NCBI RefSeq assembly: GCF_030315745.1
Contig: NZ_JASXSH010000002.1
Span: 124,001-188,000, forward strand
Direction: 5' to 3'
DNA: 64,000 bases
DNA from: Gordonia heveisoli
Lineage (GTDB): Bacteria; Actinomycetota; Actinomycetes; Mycobacteriales; Mycobacteriaceae
Notes under the pieces: model-generated
Seen by the model: only the letters and a program-made list of their open reading frames with translations
Database searches by the model: none
Told to the model about the DNA's origin: nothing
Shown: in pieces, positions 37,544-46,815 of the stretch
How positions within the stretch are numbered: the first letter of the stretch is position 1
Layout: each line of letters begins with the position of its first letter
Program-made: the position numbers and the translations under genes

Positions 37544-38635
37544 TCAGCGGGCCGGTGCCGGCGGATCTATCGGGTTGGCGCCGTTGAACACCAGCCAGAT
37601 GACGACCGCCGCAACGATCCCGATGACCAGCCACAACACCGATCCCAAGAAGGGGCGTCGGGCCCAGCCGCGGGAGAAGTCCAGCGAGTACAGCCCCGGA
37701 CCGGTCAGGATGATGGCCGCCGCGGCCGCCGCCAGCAGGATCTCGTATTCCACACCGCCGGCGCCTGCGAAGAAGCTGAAGCCGCCGGCACCCACCATCC
37801 GGAAGGCGGTGGCGATGAGCATGGTGCCCAGAATCGCCGACGCCCCGATCGGGGTCAGCAGGCCGAGAATGACGATCGCACCACCGAGCGTCTCGGACAG
37901 CGCGCCCAGGATGGCGAGGGGTTTGGCGAAGCCGTCGTCGAAGCCCCCGGCGACGAGCATGTCCTCGAATCCACTGAGCTTGGGACCGTTCCACCAGCCG
38001 AACAGCTTCTGCAAACCGTGTGCCAGCGCGATCGAACCCACTGCGACGCGCAACAGCAGCAGGCCGAGATCGAGGGTGCCACGGCGCGCCCGGGCCTGGG
38101 CGTCGGCGAGGTCGTCGGCGTCGACGTGGCGGCCGGGAAGCGATGGTGCGCCCGCATCTGCGGGATACGGTTCGCCGGTGTCGAAGGCGTAGGTCGCGTG
38201 GTCGCCGCCCGAGTCGACGGCGGTGGGTACCGCGAACACCTCGGTCGGGCTGTTGCCGGAGACATCGGCGGACTCGGCTGCTCGGGTCGCGGACGCGGTG
38301 GTGATGACCTCGGTCACGTGATCGGGTCCACCGGGTCGGTTCGCCTCGTCCGAGGCCGGCAACGGGTTGGTCGCAGGTTCCGGATTCACCGACTGCCGCT
38401 CGACCACCGGCGGCTCCTCGGCGACTGCCGTCGACTCCGACCGCCGAACCGAGACGTCGTCGGGATCGAGGTCATCCAAATCGTCGACACGCGCGAAGTC
38501 CGCGGGCGACCGCCGCGCATGCTGTGCGAAGAAGGCGTCCTTGTCCTGACTCGGCTTCGGGGGTAACGGGATCTGGCCCGTCGGTTCGTCGTACGGACTG
38601 GTCGGACCGCTCGTGGACTTGTCACGTTCGCTCAC
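37544..38635 (-). CDS. DoxX-family membrane protein with long disordered N-terminus
   Basis: 363 residues. Residues ~1-180 are acidic, Pro/Thr/Asp-rich and low complexity. The DoxX domain then begins LLLLRVAVGSIALAHGLQKLFGW with four to five membrane helices, including GALSETLGGAIVILGLLTPIGA. Mycobacterial DoxX (Rv3005c) works with SodA and SseA in an oxidoreductase complex against radical stress; no sodA is in this window. GTG 38635. Divergent from the LppZ-like gene, with 146 bases between them. Confidence 0.85.
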   Translation of the reverse strand: MSERDKSTSGPTSPYDEPTGQIPLPPKPSQDKDAFFAQHARRSPADFARVDDLDDLDPDDVSVRRSESTAVAEEPPVVERQSVNPEPATNPLPASDEANRPGGPDHVTEVITTASATRAAESADVSGNSPTEVFAVPTAVDSGGDHATYAFDTGEPYPADAGAPSLPGRHVDADDLADAQARARRGTLDLGLLLLRVAVGSIALAHGLQKLFGWWNGPKLSGFEDMLVAGGFDDGFAKPLAILGALSETLGGAIVILGLLTPIGASAILGTMLIATAFRMVGAGGFSFFAGAGGVEYEILLAAAAAAIILTGPGLYSLDFSRGWARRPFLGSVLWLVIGIVAAVVIWLVFNGANPIDPPAPAR

Positions 38636-38781
38636 CCATCCGACTGTAGGTGCTCGGCGTGGTCGACGCCCGGACCTCAGGTGGTGAGTCGGCCCGCTGT
38701 CTATCGGGATGGTGTCGATCAAGCTGGTCTCGAGTCGGTGGCGCGTCGGGTGTGACGCGACGCCCTACTACTGTGGACGGC

Positions 38782-39924
38782 ATGCGCAAGGGGCGGCACA
38801 CACATCGGTGGCGGCGAATGGTCACCGGACTCACCATCGGGAGTCTGGCGATCGGAGCCTTGGCCGGCTGCGCCGACTTCGGACCACAGGACCGCGATCG
38901 GGCGGCCGGGCCGTTCACCTCCAATGATGTGACCTACGCTCCGCAGTCGGAGTCGCCACCGCCGCCCGAACTCACACCGGGACCCGAACCCACCGGGCCG
39001 TGCGCCGACCCCGATCCGGCGGTCATCATCACCTGCCTGCCCTCCACCGCAGGCGTGATGCCCGGCGATCAGCAAGGTGAATCGGCGGTCGTCGCGGTGC
39101 GCACCACCGGCCAGATCGTCACCGCCAAACGCGGCACCCAGCCGCGTGTACTGGCGACCGTGCCCGTCGATGCCTCCGGCGACGGCGGCCTGATCGACTT
39201 CGCGCCGTCGCCCACCTACGACCAGGACCGCCTGATCTACGCCTTGATCAGCACCGCGAGCGACAACCGGGTGGTTCGGATCGCCCCCGGCGACGTCCCC
39301 AAACCGATCCTTACCGGAATCCCGCGAGGAGCCACCGGAAATATGGGTTCGATGTTCTTCCGCGGCACGAACGAACTGATCGTGGCCACCGGGAACGCCG
39401 GCAGACCCGCGCTCGCCGACGATCCCTCGTCACTGGCGGGGAAGGTCTTGTCGATCACTTCGCTGTCGTCGGGTCCCAATCCGCGGCCCAAGGTCCTCGC
39501 ATCGGGGTTCGGGTCGAATGTGTCGCTGTGTCCGAGCGCGGACACCGGAGCACTCTATGTGGCCGATCAGGCAGCATCGGCCGACCGTGTGCAGGTGGTC
39601 GAGGATGCGGGCCCGAAGGTGTTGTGGACCTGGCCGGACAAGCCGCAGATCGGCGGGTGTGCCGCGGCAGCCGGTTCTATCTTCGTCAGTACCACCCGCA
39701 CCAAGCGCATCGAGGCGATCAATGAACCCACCCGCGAACGTCCCTCGATCAACAAGCCGGTCGTCGTTCTCGAACGCCGCTACGGCGCACTGGGCCGGAT
39801 GACCGCGCTGCCCAACGGACTGCTGCAGTTCGCGACGGTGAACAAGGGGCATGGCAAGCCGGTCAAGACCGATGATCGGGTGGTGCGGTTCCTGCCGCAG
39901 GGTGCCACCGAGGATCGGATGTAG
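38782..39924 (+). CDS. LppZ-like lipoprotein, glucose/sorbosone dehydrogenase fold
   Basis: 380 residues. A basic, twin-arginine-containing n-region (HRWRRMV) and hydrophobic segment end in the lipobox ALAGC, Cys30. The mature part is a beta-propeller resembling PQQ-dependent glucose/sorbosone dehydrogenases: GGLIDFAPSPTYDQDRLIY, GNMGSMFFRGTNELIVATGN and YGALGRMTALPNG. Rv3006 (LppZ) has the same position in M. tuberculosis. Catalytic activity is not shown for LppZ. The gene ends inside a 14-bp tandem repeat. Confidence 0.83.
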   Translation: MRKGRHTHRWRRMVTGLTIGSLAIGALAGCADFGPQDRDRAAGPFTSNDVTYAPQSESPPPPELTPGPEPTGPCADPDPAVIITCLPSTAGVMPGDQQGESAVVAVRTTGQIVTAKRGTQPRVLATVPVDASGDGGLIDFAPSPTYDQDRLIYALISTASDNRVVRIAPGDVPKPILTGIPRGATGNMGSMFFRGTNELIVATGNAGRPALADDPSSLAGKVLSITSLSSGPNPRPKVLASGFGSNVSLCPSADTGALYVADQAASADRVQVVEDAGPKVLWTWPDKPQIGGCAAAAGSIFVSTTRTKRIEAINEPTRERPSINKPVVVLERRYGALGRMTALPNGLLQFATVNKGHGKPVKTDDRVVRFLPQGATEDRM

Positions 39925-39951
39925 AGGACCGGATGTAGCGGACCGGATGTA
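39910..39951. repeat. 14-bp tandem repeat over the lppZ-like stop codon
   Basis: Units GAGGATCGGATGTA (39910), GAGGACCGGATGTA (39924) and GCGGACCGGATGTA (39938) are adjacent. The first contains the last sense codons and the start of the TAG stop, so duplication of the gene end produced the spacer. Confidence 0.85.
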
Positions 39952-39970
39952 ACGACCCCAGTACACGGAA

Positions 39971-40009
39971 ACGGCACCGGCCCCACCTTCGCGGTGGGGC
40001 CGGTGCCGT
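39971..40009. terminator. bidirectional terminator between the lppZ-like gene and gatB
   Basis: A perfect 17-bp stem, 39971-39987 with 39993-40009, around the stable loop TTCGC. It lies between convergent genes. Confidence 0.8.
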
Positions 40010-40028
40010 CGTTGGGTACGCGTCGGAC

Positions 40029-41534
40029 TCAGGAACAGGCGGCGATGACGAGTTCCTTCACGCGCGCCGGGTCGGCCTGGCCGCGGGTGGCCTTCATGAC
40101 GTCGCCGACGATCTTGCCGGCCGCGGCGACCTTGCCGCTGCGGATCTTGTCGGCGATGTCGGGGTTGTTGGCAAGGGCCTCGTCGACGGCCTTCTGCAGC
40201 GCCGAGTCGTCGCGCACGACTTCCAGTCCGCGATCGGCGACGATCTGCGACGGCTCGCCTTCACCGTCGAGCACGGCGACGGCGACCTGCTGGGCCAGCT
40301 TCGTGGTCAGCTTGCCCTCGTCGACGAGGCCGACGATCTCGGCGACCTGAGTCGGCGTGATCGGCAGGTCGGCGAGCTCGACCGCACGGGTGTTGGCCTG
40401 CTGTGCCAGGAAGGACACCCACCAGCTGCGGGCGGCCTCCGGTGAGGCGCCGGCATCGGCGGTGGCGATGATCAGGTCTACCGCGCCGACGTTCACCAGG
40501 TCGCGCATGACCTCGTCGGAAACTCCCCATTCCTGCTGGATCCGGGCACGACGTACCCACGGCAGCTCGGGCAGCGTGGTGGCGAGTTCGGCGACCCACG
40601 CCGAATCCGGCTGCACGGGAGGCAGATCGGGCTCGGGAAAGTAGCGGTAGTCCTCGGCGGTCTCCTTGCGGCGACCGGCCGAGGTGCTGCCGTCGGCCTC
40701 GTGGAAGTGCCGGGTCTCCTGCACGATCTCGCCGCCGGATTCCAGCACGGCGGCCTGTCGCCGCATCTCGTAGCGGACCGCCACCTCGACACTCTTGAGG
40801 GAGTTGACGTTCTTGGTCTCGGTGCGGGTACCGAACTCGTCGGCGTCCTTGCGCATCAGCGAGACGTTGGCGTCGCAGCGCAGCGATCCCTGGTCCATAC
40901 GCACGTCAGAGACGTCGAGGGCCTTGAGTAGGTCGCGCAGGGCGGCGACATAGGCGCGGGCGACTTCCGGCGCCCGCTCCCCCGCGCCCACGATCGGCCG
41001 GGTCACTATCTCCACCAGTGGCACACCGGCACGGTTGTAGTCGAGCAGGGAGTGGCTGGCACCGTGGATGCGTCCGGTCGCGCCGCCGATGTGCAGCGAC
41101 TTGCCGGTGTCCTCTTCCATGTGCGCGCGTTCGATCTCGACGCGCCATTCCGTACCGTCGGGCAGGACGACGTCGAGGTGGCCGTCGTAGGCGATCGGCT
41201 CGTCGTACTGCGAGATCTGGTAGTTCTTCGGCTGATCGGGATAGAAGTAGTTCTTCCGTGCGAACACGCTCGACGGGCGGATCGAGCAGTTGAGCGCGAG
41301 CCCGATGCGGATCGCGGATTCGATGGCCTTGCCGTTGACCACCGGCAGCGACCCGGGCAGCCCGATACACACCGGGCACACCTGAGTGTTGGGGTCGGCA
41401 CCGAAGGCGGTGGGGCACCCGCAGAACATCTTGGTCTCGGTCCCCAGTTCGACGTGCACTTCGAGGCCCATCACGGGATCGAAGCCCGCGATGACCTCGT
41501 CGTACTCCAACAATTCAGCGGCGGCGGCAGTCAT
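40029..41534 (-). CDS. gatB: aspartyl/glutamyl-tRNA amidotransferase subunit B
   Basis: About 501 residues. The tRNA-binding and transamidating subunit of GatCAB, which converts Glu-tRNA-Gln to Gln-tRNA-Gln. [18 protein letters not shown] and the zinc pair CPVC are at the N-terminus; the YqeY-like tail domain ends the protein. ATG 41534 was taken as start (ATG 41543 is possible). It is about 9 kb away from gatCA, as in mycobacteria. Confidence 0.95.
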   Translation of the reverse strand: MTAAAAELLEYDEVIAGFDPVMGLEVHVELGTETKMFCGCPTAFGADPNTQVCPVCIGLPGSLPVVNGKAIESAIRIGLALNCSIRPSSVFARKNYFYPDQPKNYQISQYDEPIAYDGHLDVVLPDGTEWRVEIERAHMEEDTGKSLHIGGATGRIHGASHSLLDYNRAGVPLVEIVTRPIVGAGERAPEVARAYVAALRDLLKALDVSDVRMDQGSLRCDANVSLMRKDADEFGTRTETKNVNSLKSVEVAVRYEMRRQAAVLESGGEIVQETRHFHEADGSTSAGRRKETAEDYRYFPEPDLPPVQPDSAWVAELATTLPELPWVRRARIQQEWGVSDEVMRDLVNVGAVDLIIATADAGASPEAARSWWVSFLAQQANTRAVELADLPITPTQVAEIVGLVDEGKLTTKLAQQVAVAVLDGEGEPSQIVADRGLEVVRDDSALQKAVDEALANNPDIADKIRSGKVAAAGKIVGDVMKATRGQADPARVKELVIAACS

Positions 41535-41649
41535 GCCGATCATTTTATGCGGCGAATCCCCGGGTGGAAGTTCCGGGTGATCACCGATGCCGGCAGCCGC
41601 ACGCGCTCCTAGCGTCGAAGACGATCCACCCCGACGAAGGAGACCCCCG

Positions 41650-41856
41650 ATGACCACCGCCGCACCCACCCCCGCACAACTGACCCGATCCCGTTCGGAC
41701 GCCTGGATCGGCGGCGTCTGCGGGGGCATCGCCGAACGCTGGGGGTGGGATCCGACGCTGGTCCGCGTGCTGTTCGTGTTGTCGTTGCTGCTGCCCGGAC
41801 CGCAGGTGCTGCTCTACCTGGCCCTGTGGATCGTCATTCCCCGTGCGGCCGCCTGA
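41650..41856 (+). CDS. small PspC-domain membrane protein
   Basis: 68 residues. A PspC domain with [23 protein letters not shown] followed by one membrane helix, [25 protein letters not shown]. PspC domains sense or respond to envelope stress in the phage-shock system; the stand-alone actinobacterial form is uncharacterised. ATG 41650 has GAAGGAG at good spacing. A TAGCGT -10-like box lies 30 bases upstream in a 12-base sequence shared with the phospholipase gene at 48.3 kb. Confidence 0.85.
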   Translation: MTTAAPTPAQLTRSRSDAWIGGVCGGIAERWGWDPTLVRVLFVLSLLLPGPQVLLYLALWIVIPRAAA

Positions 41857-42037
41857 GGTCGTACGGGCTACGGCGACGAACCGCACAGCGCGGGCGGCCC
41901 GTGTCGTTCAAGCCGATGACGCCGGCCACTGGTCGGCGATCGGAACCCGTTAGGCTCGATCGCGCCTCATCGTTGCGCACCGCCAACCGGTTACTCGCCG
42001 ATGTGGGTCCAGGGCGTTCAAGGGGGCAAGGGGGCCA

Positions 42038-43840
42038 GTGACCGAGCACGCGTTCAACGTCGATCTGCGCGGCATCGTCGATCTACTGTCGCAACACCTC
42101 TACACCGGACCGCATGTCTACGTGCGCGAACTCGTGCAGAACGCCGCCGACGCCCTCGCGGCGCGTGGCCCGCACCGCTCGGCCGCTCCCGCTCGCATCG
42201 ACATCATCTCCCCGACCCGAACGCACGACGGGTCGTTACAGATCATCGACACCGGTGTCGGGCTGACCGAGGCGGACCTGCACACCCTCCTCGCGACCGT
42301 CGGCCGCAGTTCCAAACGCGACGACCTCGGCTTCGCGCGACAGGATCTGCTCGGCCAGTTCGGAATCGGATTGCTGTCGTGCTTCCTGATCGCCGACGAC
42401 ATCGTGGTGGTATCCCGCTCGATCGATGGCGGCCCGGCTGTGGAGTGGGTCGGTACCTCCGACGGTCGGTACCGCACCCGGGTACTCGCCGACGCCGATC
42501 CGGCGGCCCTCCACGGGCACGGCACCCGAGTGACGCTGCGGCCGCGTCGCGACATGCACCGGTGGGTCGAGCCCGCCCAAGTGGTCGATCTGGTCCGGAA
42601 GTTCGCCGATCTGCTGCCGCTGCCCATCGCGGTGGACGGTGTCGTGGTCAACTCTGGCCTGCCGCCGTGGCAGCGGGAGTACCGTTCCCCCGCCGAACGG
42701 CGCGACGCTCTCGGCAACTACTGCCGCGGACTCTTCGGATTCGATCCGCTGGCCATCATCGACCTCCGGGTCCCGGAGGCGGGACTCGACGGACTCGCCT
42801 TCGTCCTGCCGGTGGCGGCCAATCCTGGCGCCGACGCCGGGCACCGCGTTTATCTCAAACGCATGCTACTCACCGAGTCGGCCGATGCACTGCTGCCCAA
42901 GTCCTGGTCGTTCCTGGTCCGCTGCGTCGTCGACACCGGCATGTTGCGGCCCACCGCCGCACGCGAGGACCTCTTCGACGACGATCTGCTCGCGGCGACG
43001 CGCGCGGCGCTGGGCAGTGCGGTACGCGAATGGCTGGTCAAGACCTCGGTCACCGATCCAGAACTGCTCGACCGGGTGCTGTCAACCCACCATCTCGGCA
43101 TCAAGTCGCTGGCGCGGCACGATGATCAGATGTTGGAGATCGTCGACGAGTGGTTGCCGATGGAGACGACCCGCGGTCCGGCGACACTCGGCCAACTCCG
43201 CCGGGCCCACGGCCGTCTCACCTACACCACGACGGTGGAAACGTTCCGGGAGTTCGCCGCGATCGCCGCGGCGGCCGACCTCACGCTCATCAACGGCGGC
43301 TATGTTTACGACATCGACATGATCAACGCGTCGGCCCGCCTCCATCACACCCCCACAGTGGAATTCGACCCGGCGCGCCTCCTCGCGACGCTGCATCACC
43401 CGGACCCGGAGACGGCTGCCGCATTGGCGTCGGTACAGCATGTCGCCGACGGGGTGCTCGCCGAAACCCGCACGCGCACCGAACTTCGCCGCTTCGAACC
43501 CGCGTCGGTACCCGCCCTCTACCTGCTGGGCCGTCCGGCGCGCGGGGCACGTGAGTTCACCGACGCACGCGACCGCTCGACCGGCCTGTGGTCGGAAGTC
43601 CTGGGGTCCTTTGAATCGAGCGACGGCCAGACCGTCGACAACCGGGCCGTGCTAGTCCTCAACACCGCCAATCCCGTGACCTCGGCACTGACCGGGATCG
43701 CCGACACCCACCTCATCGAACTCGCCGTCCAGGCGCTCTACGGCCAGGCACTCCTGGCCGGGCACCACCCGGTGGCAGCGGCCGACGCCGGGCTGCTGAA
43801 CCGTTCATTCCTCGGCCTCCTCGAAAGGGCACTTGCGTGA
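42038..43840 (+). CDS. HSP90-family (GHKL ATPase) protein, divergent from HtpG
   Basis: 600 residues. The N-terminal GHKL nucleotide-binding domain is intact: catalytic Glu31 and Mg-binding Asn35 in ELVQNAADAL, Asp71 in DTGVGLT, and the lid-end GQFGIG at 106-111. The middle domain follows with PWQREYRSPAERR and RVYLKRMLLTESADALLPKSW. The C-terminal part does not look like the HtpG dimerisation domain and ends in a separate ~170-residue region. It matches the actinobacterial 'HSP90 family protein' group rather than canonical HtpG. GTG 42038 follows AAGGGGG. Translationally coupled to the next gene. Confidence 0.85.
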   Translation: MTEHAFNVDLRGIVDLLSQHLYTGPHVYVRELVQNAADALAARGPHRSAAPARIDIISPTRTHDGSLQIIDTGVGLTEADLHTLLATVGRSSKRDDLGFARQDLLGQFGIGLLSCFLIADDIVVVSRSIDGGPAVEWVGTSDGRYRTRVLADADPAALHGHGTRVTLRPRRDMHRWVEPAQVVDLVRKFADLLPLPIAVDGVVVNSGLPPWQREYRSPAERRDALGNYCRGLFGFDPLAIIDLRVPEAGLDGLAFVLPVAANPGADAGHRVYLKRMLLTESADALLPKSWSFLVRCVVDTGMLRPTAAREDLFDDDLLAATRAALGSAVREWLVKTSVTDPELLDRVLSTHHLGIKSLARHDDQMLEIVDEWLPMETTRGPATLGQLRRAHGRLTYTTTVETFREFAAIAAAADLTLINGGYVYDIDMINASARLHHTPTVEFDPARLLATLHHPDPETAAALASVQHVADGVLAETRTRTELRRFEPASVPALYLLGRPARGAREFTDARDRSTGLWSEVLGSFESSDGQTVDNRAVLVLNTANPVTSALTGIADTHLIELAVQALYGQALLAGHHPVAAADAGLLNRSFLGLLERALA

Positions 43841-44979
43841 CCGAATACGAACTGCGCGAACGACTCTCCGCTATCGATGCCGACGACGCCAGCGCCATCG
43901 ACGAGTTGTACACGATCATCGAACACGCCGACGCCAACGGGCATCGCGGGGTCGCCTTCGACGCCCGCCGCCAACTCGCCTACGCCTTCGGTCGAGAGAT
44001 GCAGTGGGACAAGTTTTTTCCGTTGTTCGCCCGCTGCCTGAACGATTATGACGCCGATCCGACCGCCTTCGACGCCGGTGAGTACTACCGCCTCCTCAGT
44101 TGGTACGTCAGCACCACCGAACTGATGGCCCAGTTCCCCAACATCGATCTGGCACAGCTATACGGCGCTCTCGCCGACGTCGAACAGCGTTTGCGCACAG
44201 CCGGTTACAGCACCGCATCGCTACACGGCGCCCGCCGCGAAATCGCCGAGGGGCTTCGTGACTTCGCCACCGAGGAACGCGAATACCGGCTGTGGCATCA
44301 GACCGGCGGTGCGCAGCGCACGTCGGCATGGGACCACGCCACCGAGATCAGCCGTCTGGTCGCACGCGCCGAGCCGGCCGCGATGACACGGGCTGCCGAG
44401 TTGTCGGTACCCGCGGTGCGCGGCCAGATCCAGTTCGACCGACCGTTCGGCGAAGCCGCGTGCGAGGCAATCCTCCCACTGGTCCTCACTGGCAACCGCG
44501 ACGACGGGCTGCGCGCCGTCACCGCGTTCCTCGACGTCATCGACGGTGACAACGACCTTCTGTTCTACTACGAGGACAGGATCATGCCCGCCCTCGGCTA
44601 CGCGCTGCTCGGCCGTCTCGACGAAGCGCACCATCAGCTGCGGCGCAACTTCCACGGCTTCAACCGGCTCACCCGCCCGGCCGGTGAGATGGCGTTCGCC
44701 GCAGAGGCATCGGTGGTGTTGCGCGAGATCGTGAAGTCCGGGTTCGGCTCGCTCGACTCCGGCTGCTACTGCGACGAGGATCCCCCGATCACTGCCGCCG
44801 AACTCCATGACCAGATGACCGCGCGGGCGCTGGGTTGGGCCGACGCCTTCGACCGTCGCAACGGCAACACGGCCCAGGGCGACGGGGTCCGATTCATCAT
44901 GTCGTTGCAGCCGGTGGCGCCAGTGATCCCGCCGACCCCGCCCCGCCGCAAGGGCCTGCTCGGCCGCTTTCTGCGCTGA
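43837..44979 (+). CDS. helical repeat protein coupled to the HSP90-like gene, unknown function
   Basis: 380 residues. Almost entirely predicted alpha-helical, with Ala/Leu/Arg/Glu-rich helix pairs that resemble divergent tetratricopeptide repeats (near 5-75, 85-150, 170-290). A Cys pair GCYCDEDPP (near 310) and a Pro-rich, basic end (PPTPPRRKGLLGRFLR) finish it. No signal peptide or membrane helix. Its GTG overlaps the HSP90-like stop as GTGA. TPR-like proteins are common HSP90 co-chaperones, so a partner or client-adaptor role is reasonable inference; I recognise no named family. Confidence 0.7.
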   Translation: MTEYELRERLSAIDADDASAIDELYTIIEHADANGHRGVAFDARRQLAYAFGREMQWDKFFPLFARCLNDYDADPTAFDAGEYYRLLSWYVSTTELMAQFPNIDLAQLYGALADVEQRLRTAGYSTASLHGARREIAEGLRDFATEEREYRLWHQTGGAQRTSAWDHATEISRLVARAEPAAMTRAAELSVPAVRGQIQFDRPFGEAACEAILPLVLTGNRDDGLRAVTAFLDVIDGDNDLLFYYEDRIMPALGYALLGRLDEAHHQLRRNFHGFNRLTRPAGEMAFAAEASVVLREIVKSGFGSLDSGCYCDEDPPITAAELHDQMTARALGWADAFDRRNGNTAQGDGVRFIMSLQPVAPVIPPTPPRRKGLLGRFLR

Positions 44980-45000
44980 GGCCCCGGCACCCACCGATCG

Positions 45001-46035
45001 TCAGCCGAAGATGACGCGGATCTCCTGATACTGGTCGACGGGAACCTGTTTGAGTTCGCCGAGCGCCTCGTCGAAGGTGATGCGGGAGATCTCGGTGCCG
45101 TGCAGGGCCACCATGTGTCCGAATTTGGCCTCGGCGACGAGGTCGGCGACAGCCATTCCCATACGAGTCGCGAGCACCCGGTCGAAGGCGGTGGGCACCC
45201 CGCCACGCTGGATGTGGCCCAGGACCGTGGCCCGGGTCTCGATACCGGTGCGTTCCTCGATCATCGGCGCGAGCACCTCGCCGATCCCGCCCAGTCGCGG
45301 ACGGTTGAACCCGTCGAGCCCCTTGACCGAATACCCTTCCTTCATGTCGGGGAGCTTGAAGCCCTCGGCGACGACGACCATCGGGGCGCGACCACGATTC
45401 TTGACGCTGGTCACCCACGCGCAGATCTGGTCGAGGCTCTCGGGCTGTTCGGGGATGAGGATCGCGTGTGCCCCGCCGGCGATCCCCGAATGTAGGGCGA
45501 TCCAGCCGGCGTGACGGCCCATCACCTCCAGCACCATGCATCGTTTGTGGGAGTTGCCGGTGGTGCGCAACCGATCGATGGCCTCGGTGGCGATCTCGAC
45601 GGCGGTGTTGAATCCGAAGGTGTAATCGGTGGCGTCGATGTCGTTGTCGATCGTCTTCGGCACGCCGACGATGTTGATCCCGTCCTCGAAGAGACGTTTG
45701 GATGCCGACGCGGTGCCGTCGCCACCGATGGCGATCACACCGTCGAGTTTCAGGTCGGCAAGGACCTTCTTGATGTTCTCCGGCCCACCGTCGGGTTCGG
45801 TATAGGGGCCGAATCGGCTGGTTCCCAGAATGGTTCCGCCCTGGTGGGACAGACCTCGTACGGTGGTGCGATCCAACGCCATGATGTCGCCGTAGACCAG
45901 GCCATACCAGCCGTCGCGAAAGCCGACGAACTCGTGTCCGTAGACGGTCTCCCCTTTCAGCACCGCACCGCGGATAACCGCGTTCAGGCCGGGACAATCG
46001 CCGCCGGAGGTGAGAATGCCGAACCTCTTGGCCAT
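45001..46035 (-). CDS. pfkA: ATP-dependent 6-phosphofructokinase
   Basis: 344 residues. It phosphorylates fructose 6-phosphate at the committed step of glycolysis. The nucleotide site reads GGDGTA (104-109), with Gly107 where pyrophosphate-dependent enzymes have Asp, and PKTIDNDI has Lys127. The Gly plus Lys combination is known in ATP-dependent actinobacterial enzymes such as that of Streptomyces. Other motifs: TSGGDCPGLNA and MGRHAGWIAL. ATG 46035. Single gene; the 114-base upstream gap shows nothing notable. Confidence 0.94.
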   Translation of the reverse strand: MAKRFGILTSGGDCPGLNAVIRGAVLKGETVYGHEFVGFRDGWYGLVYGDIMALDRTTVRGLSHQGGTILGTSRFGPYTEPDGGPENIKKVLADLKLDGVIAIGGDGTASASKRLFEDGINIVGVPKTIDNDIDATDYTFGFNTAVEIATEAIDRLRTTGNSHKRCMVLEVMGRHAGWIALHSGIAGGAHAILIPEQPESLDQICAWVTSVKNRGRAPMVVVAEGFKLPDMKEGYSVKGLDGFNRPRLGGIGEVLAPMIEERTGIETRATVLGHIQRGGVPTAFDRVLATRMGMAVADLVAEAKFGHMVALHGTEISRITFDEALGELKQVPVDQYQEIRVIFG

Positions 46036-46149
46036 GTGGTGGGACCTCCCCGCAGTCGGTTACACGAGAGTCGGAAGCAACATCCCCAATCTAGTGGGCG
46101 ATAGGCCGTGATGCTCGGTAGCTCACCCGGATCCATCGATCCGATGCGG

Positions 46150-46806
46150 CTACTTGAGACCGTTCTCGTATGCGAAGACGACCGCCTGCGCCCGATCACG
46201 CAGCGACAGCTTGCCGAGCAGGCTGGAGACATGCGTCTTGACCGTCTGTTCGGTGACGAAAAGCTCCGCGCCGATCTCGGCATTCGATTTGCCGTCGGCG
46301 ACGAGATCGAGGACCTCGCGTTCCCGCGGCGTCAGCCGATCAACCGCGGGATTGCGTGACGGTCGTCGCCGGCGTGTGACCATCTCGCTGATCAGCCGCC
46401 GGGTGATGGACGGTGCCAGAAGCGCCTCACCCGCGGCCACCACCCGAACCGCACGGACCAGTTCGTCGGCGGGGGCATCCTTCAGGAGGAAACCCGATGC
46501 CCCGATCCGCAGTGCCTCGTAGACGTAGTCGTCGATGTCGAAGGTGGTCAGCATCAGCACCTTGGTGGTCGGGCCGTCACCAGCCGACGCGCCCAGAATC
46601 TGTTCGGCAGCCCACAGACCGTCCTTGCGCGGCATCCGCACATCCATCAGCACCACATCGGGTCTGACGCGCCGGCACAGTTCGACACCGGCCACCCCGT
46701 CCGCGGCGTCGCCGAGTACCGAGATGTCGGGTTGCGCGGCCAGCAGCGCCGAGAATCCCTGACGCACCATGGCTTGGTCATCGACAACGGCAAGCGTGAT
46801 CGGCAC
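46150..46806 (-). CDS. NarL/LuxR-family response regulator
   Basis: 218 residues. Receiver domain with acidic pocket (VVDDQ) and phosphoacceptor Asp55 in VVLMDVRMP, then a LuxR-type helix-turn-helix (near 155-212; LTPREREVLDLVADGKSN). It lies nine bases after the histidine kinase gene, forming a complete two-component system. The operon faces the phospholipase/hydrolase pair, which may be its target (inference). Confidence 0.93.
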   Translation of the reverse strand: MPITLAVVDDQAMVRQGFSALLAAQPDISVLGDAADGVAGVELCRRVRPDVVLMDVRMPRKDGLWAAEQILGASAGDGPTTKVLMLTTFDIDDYVYEALRIGASGFLLKDAPADELVRAVRVVAAGEALLAPSITRRLISEMVTRRRRPSRNPAVDRLTPREREVLDLVADGKSNAEIGAELFVTEQTVKTHVSSLLGKLSLRDRAQAVVFAYENGLK

Positions 46807-46815
46807 GGGTCGACG

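Noticed and set aside
42038-43840. Canonical chaperone HtpG
   Set aside because: The ATPase domain is HSP90-type, but the middle and C-terminal parts do not follow HtpG and the gene is coupled to an unknown partner.
45001-46035. Pyrophosphate-dependent phosphofructokinase
   Set aside because: The key position in GGDG is Gly, not Asp; with Lys127 this matches ATP-dependent actinobacterial enzymes.
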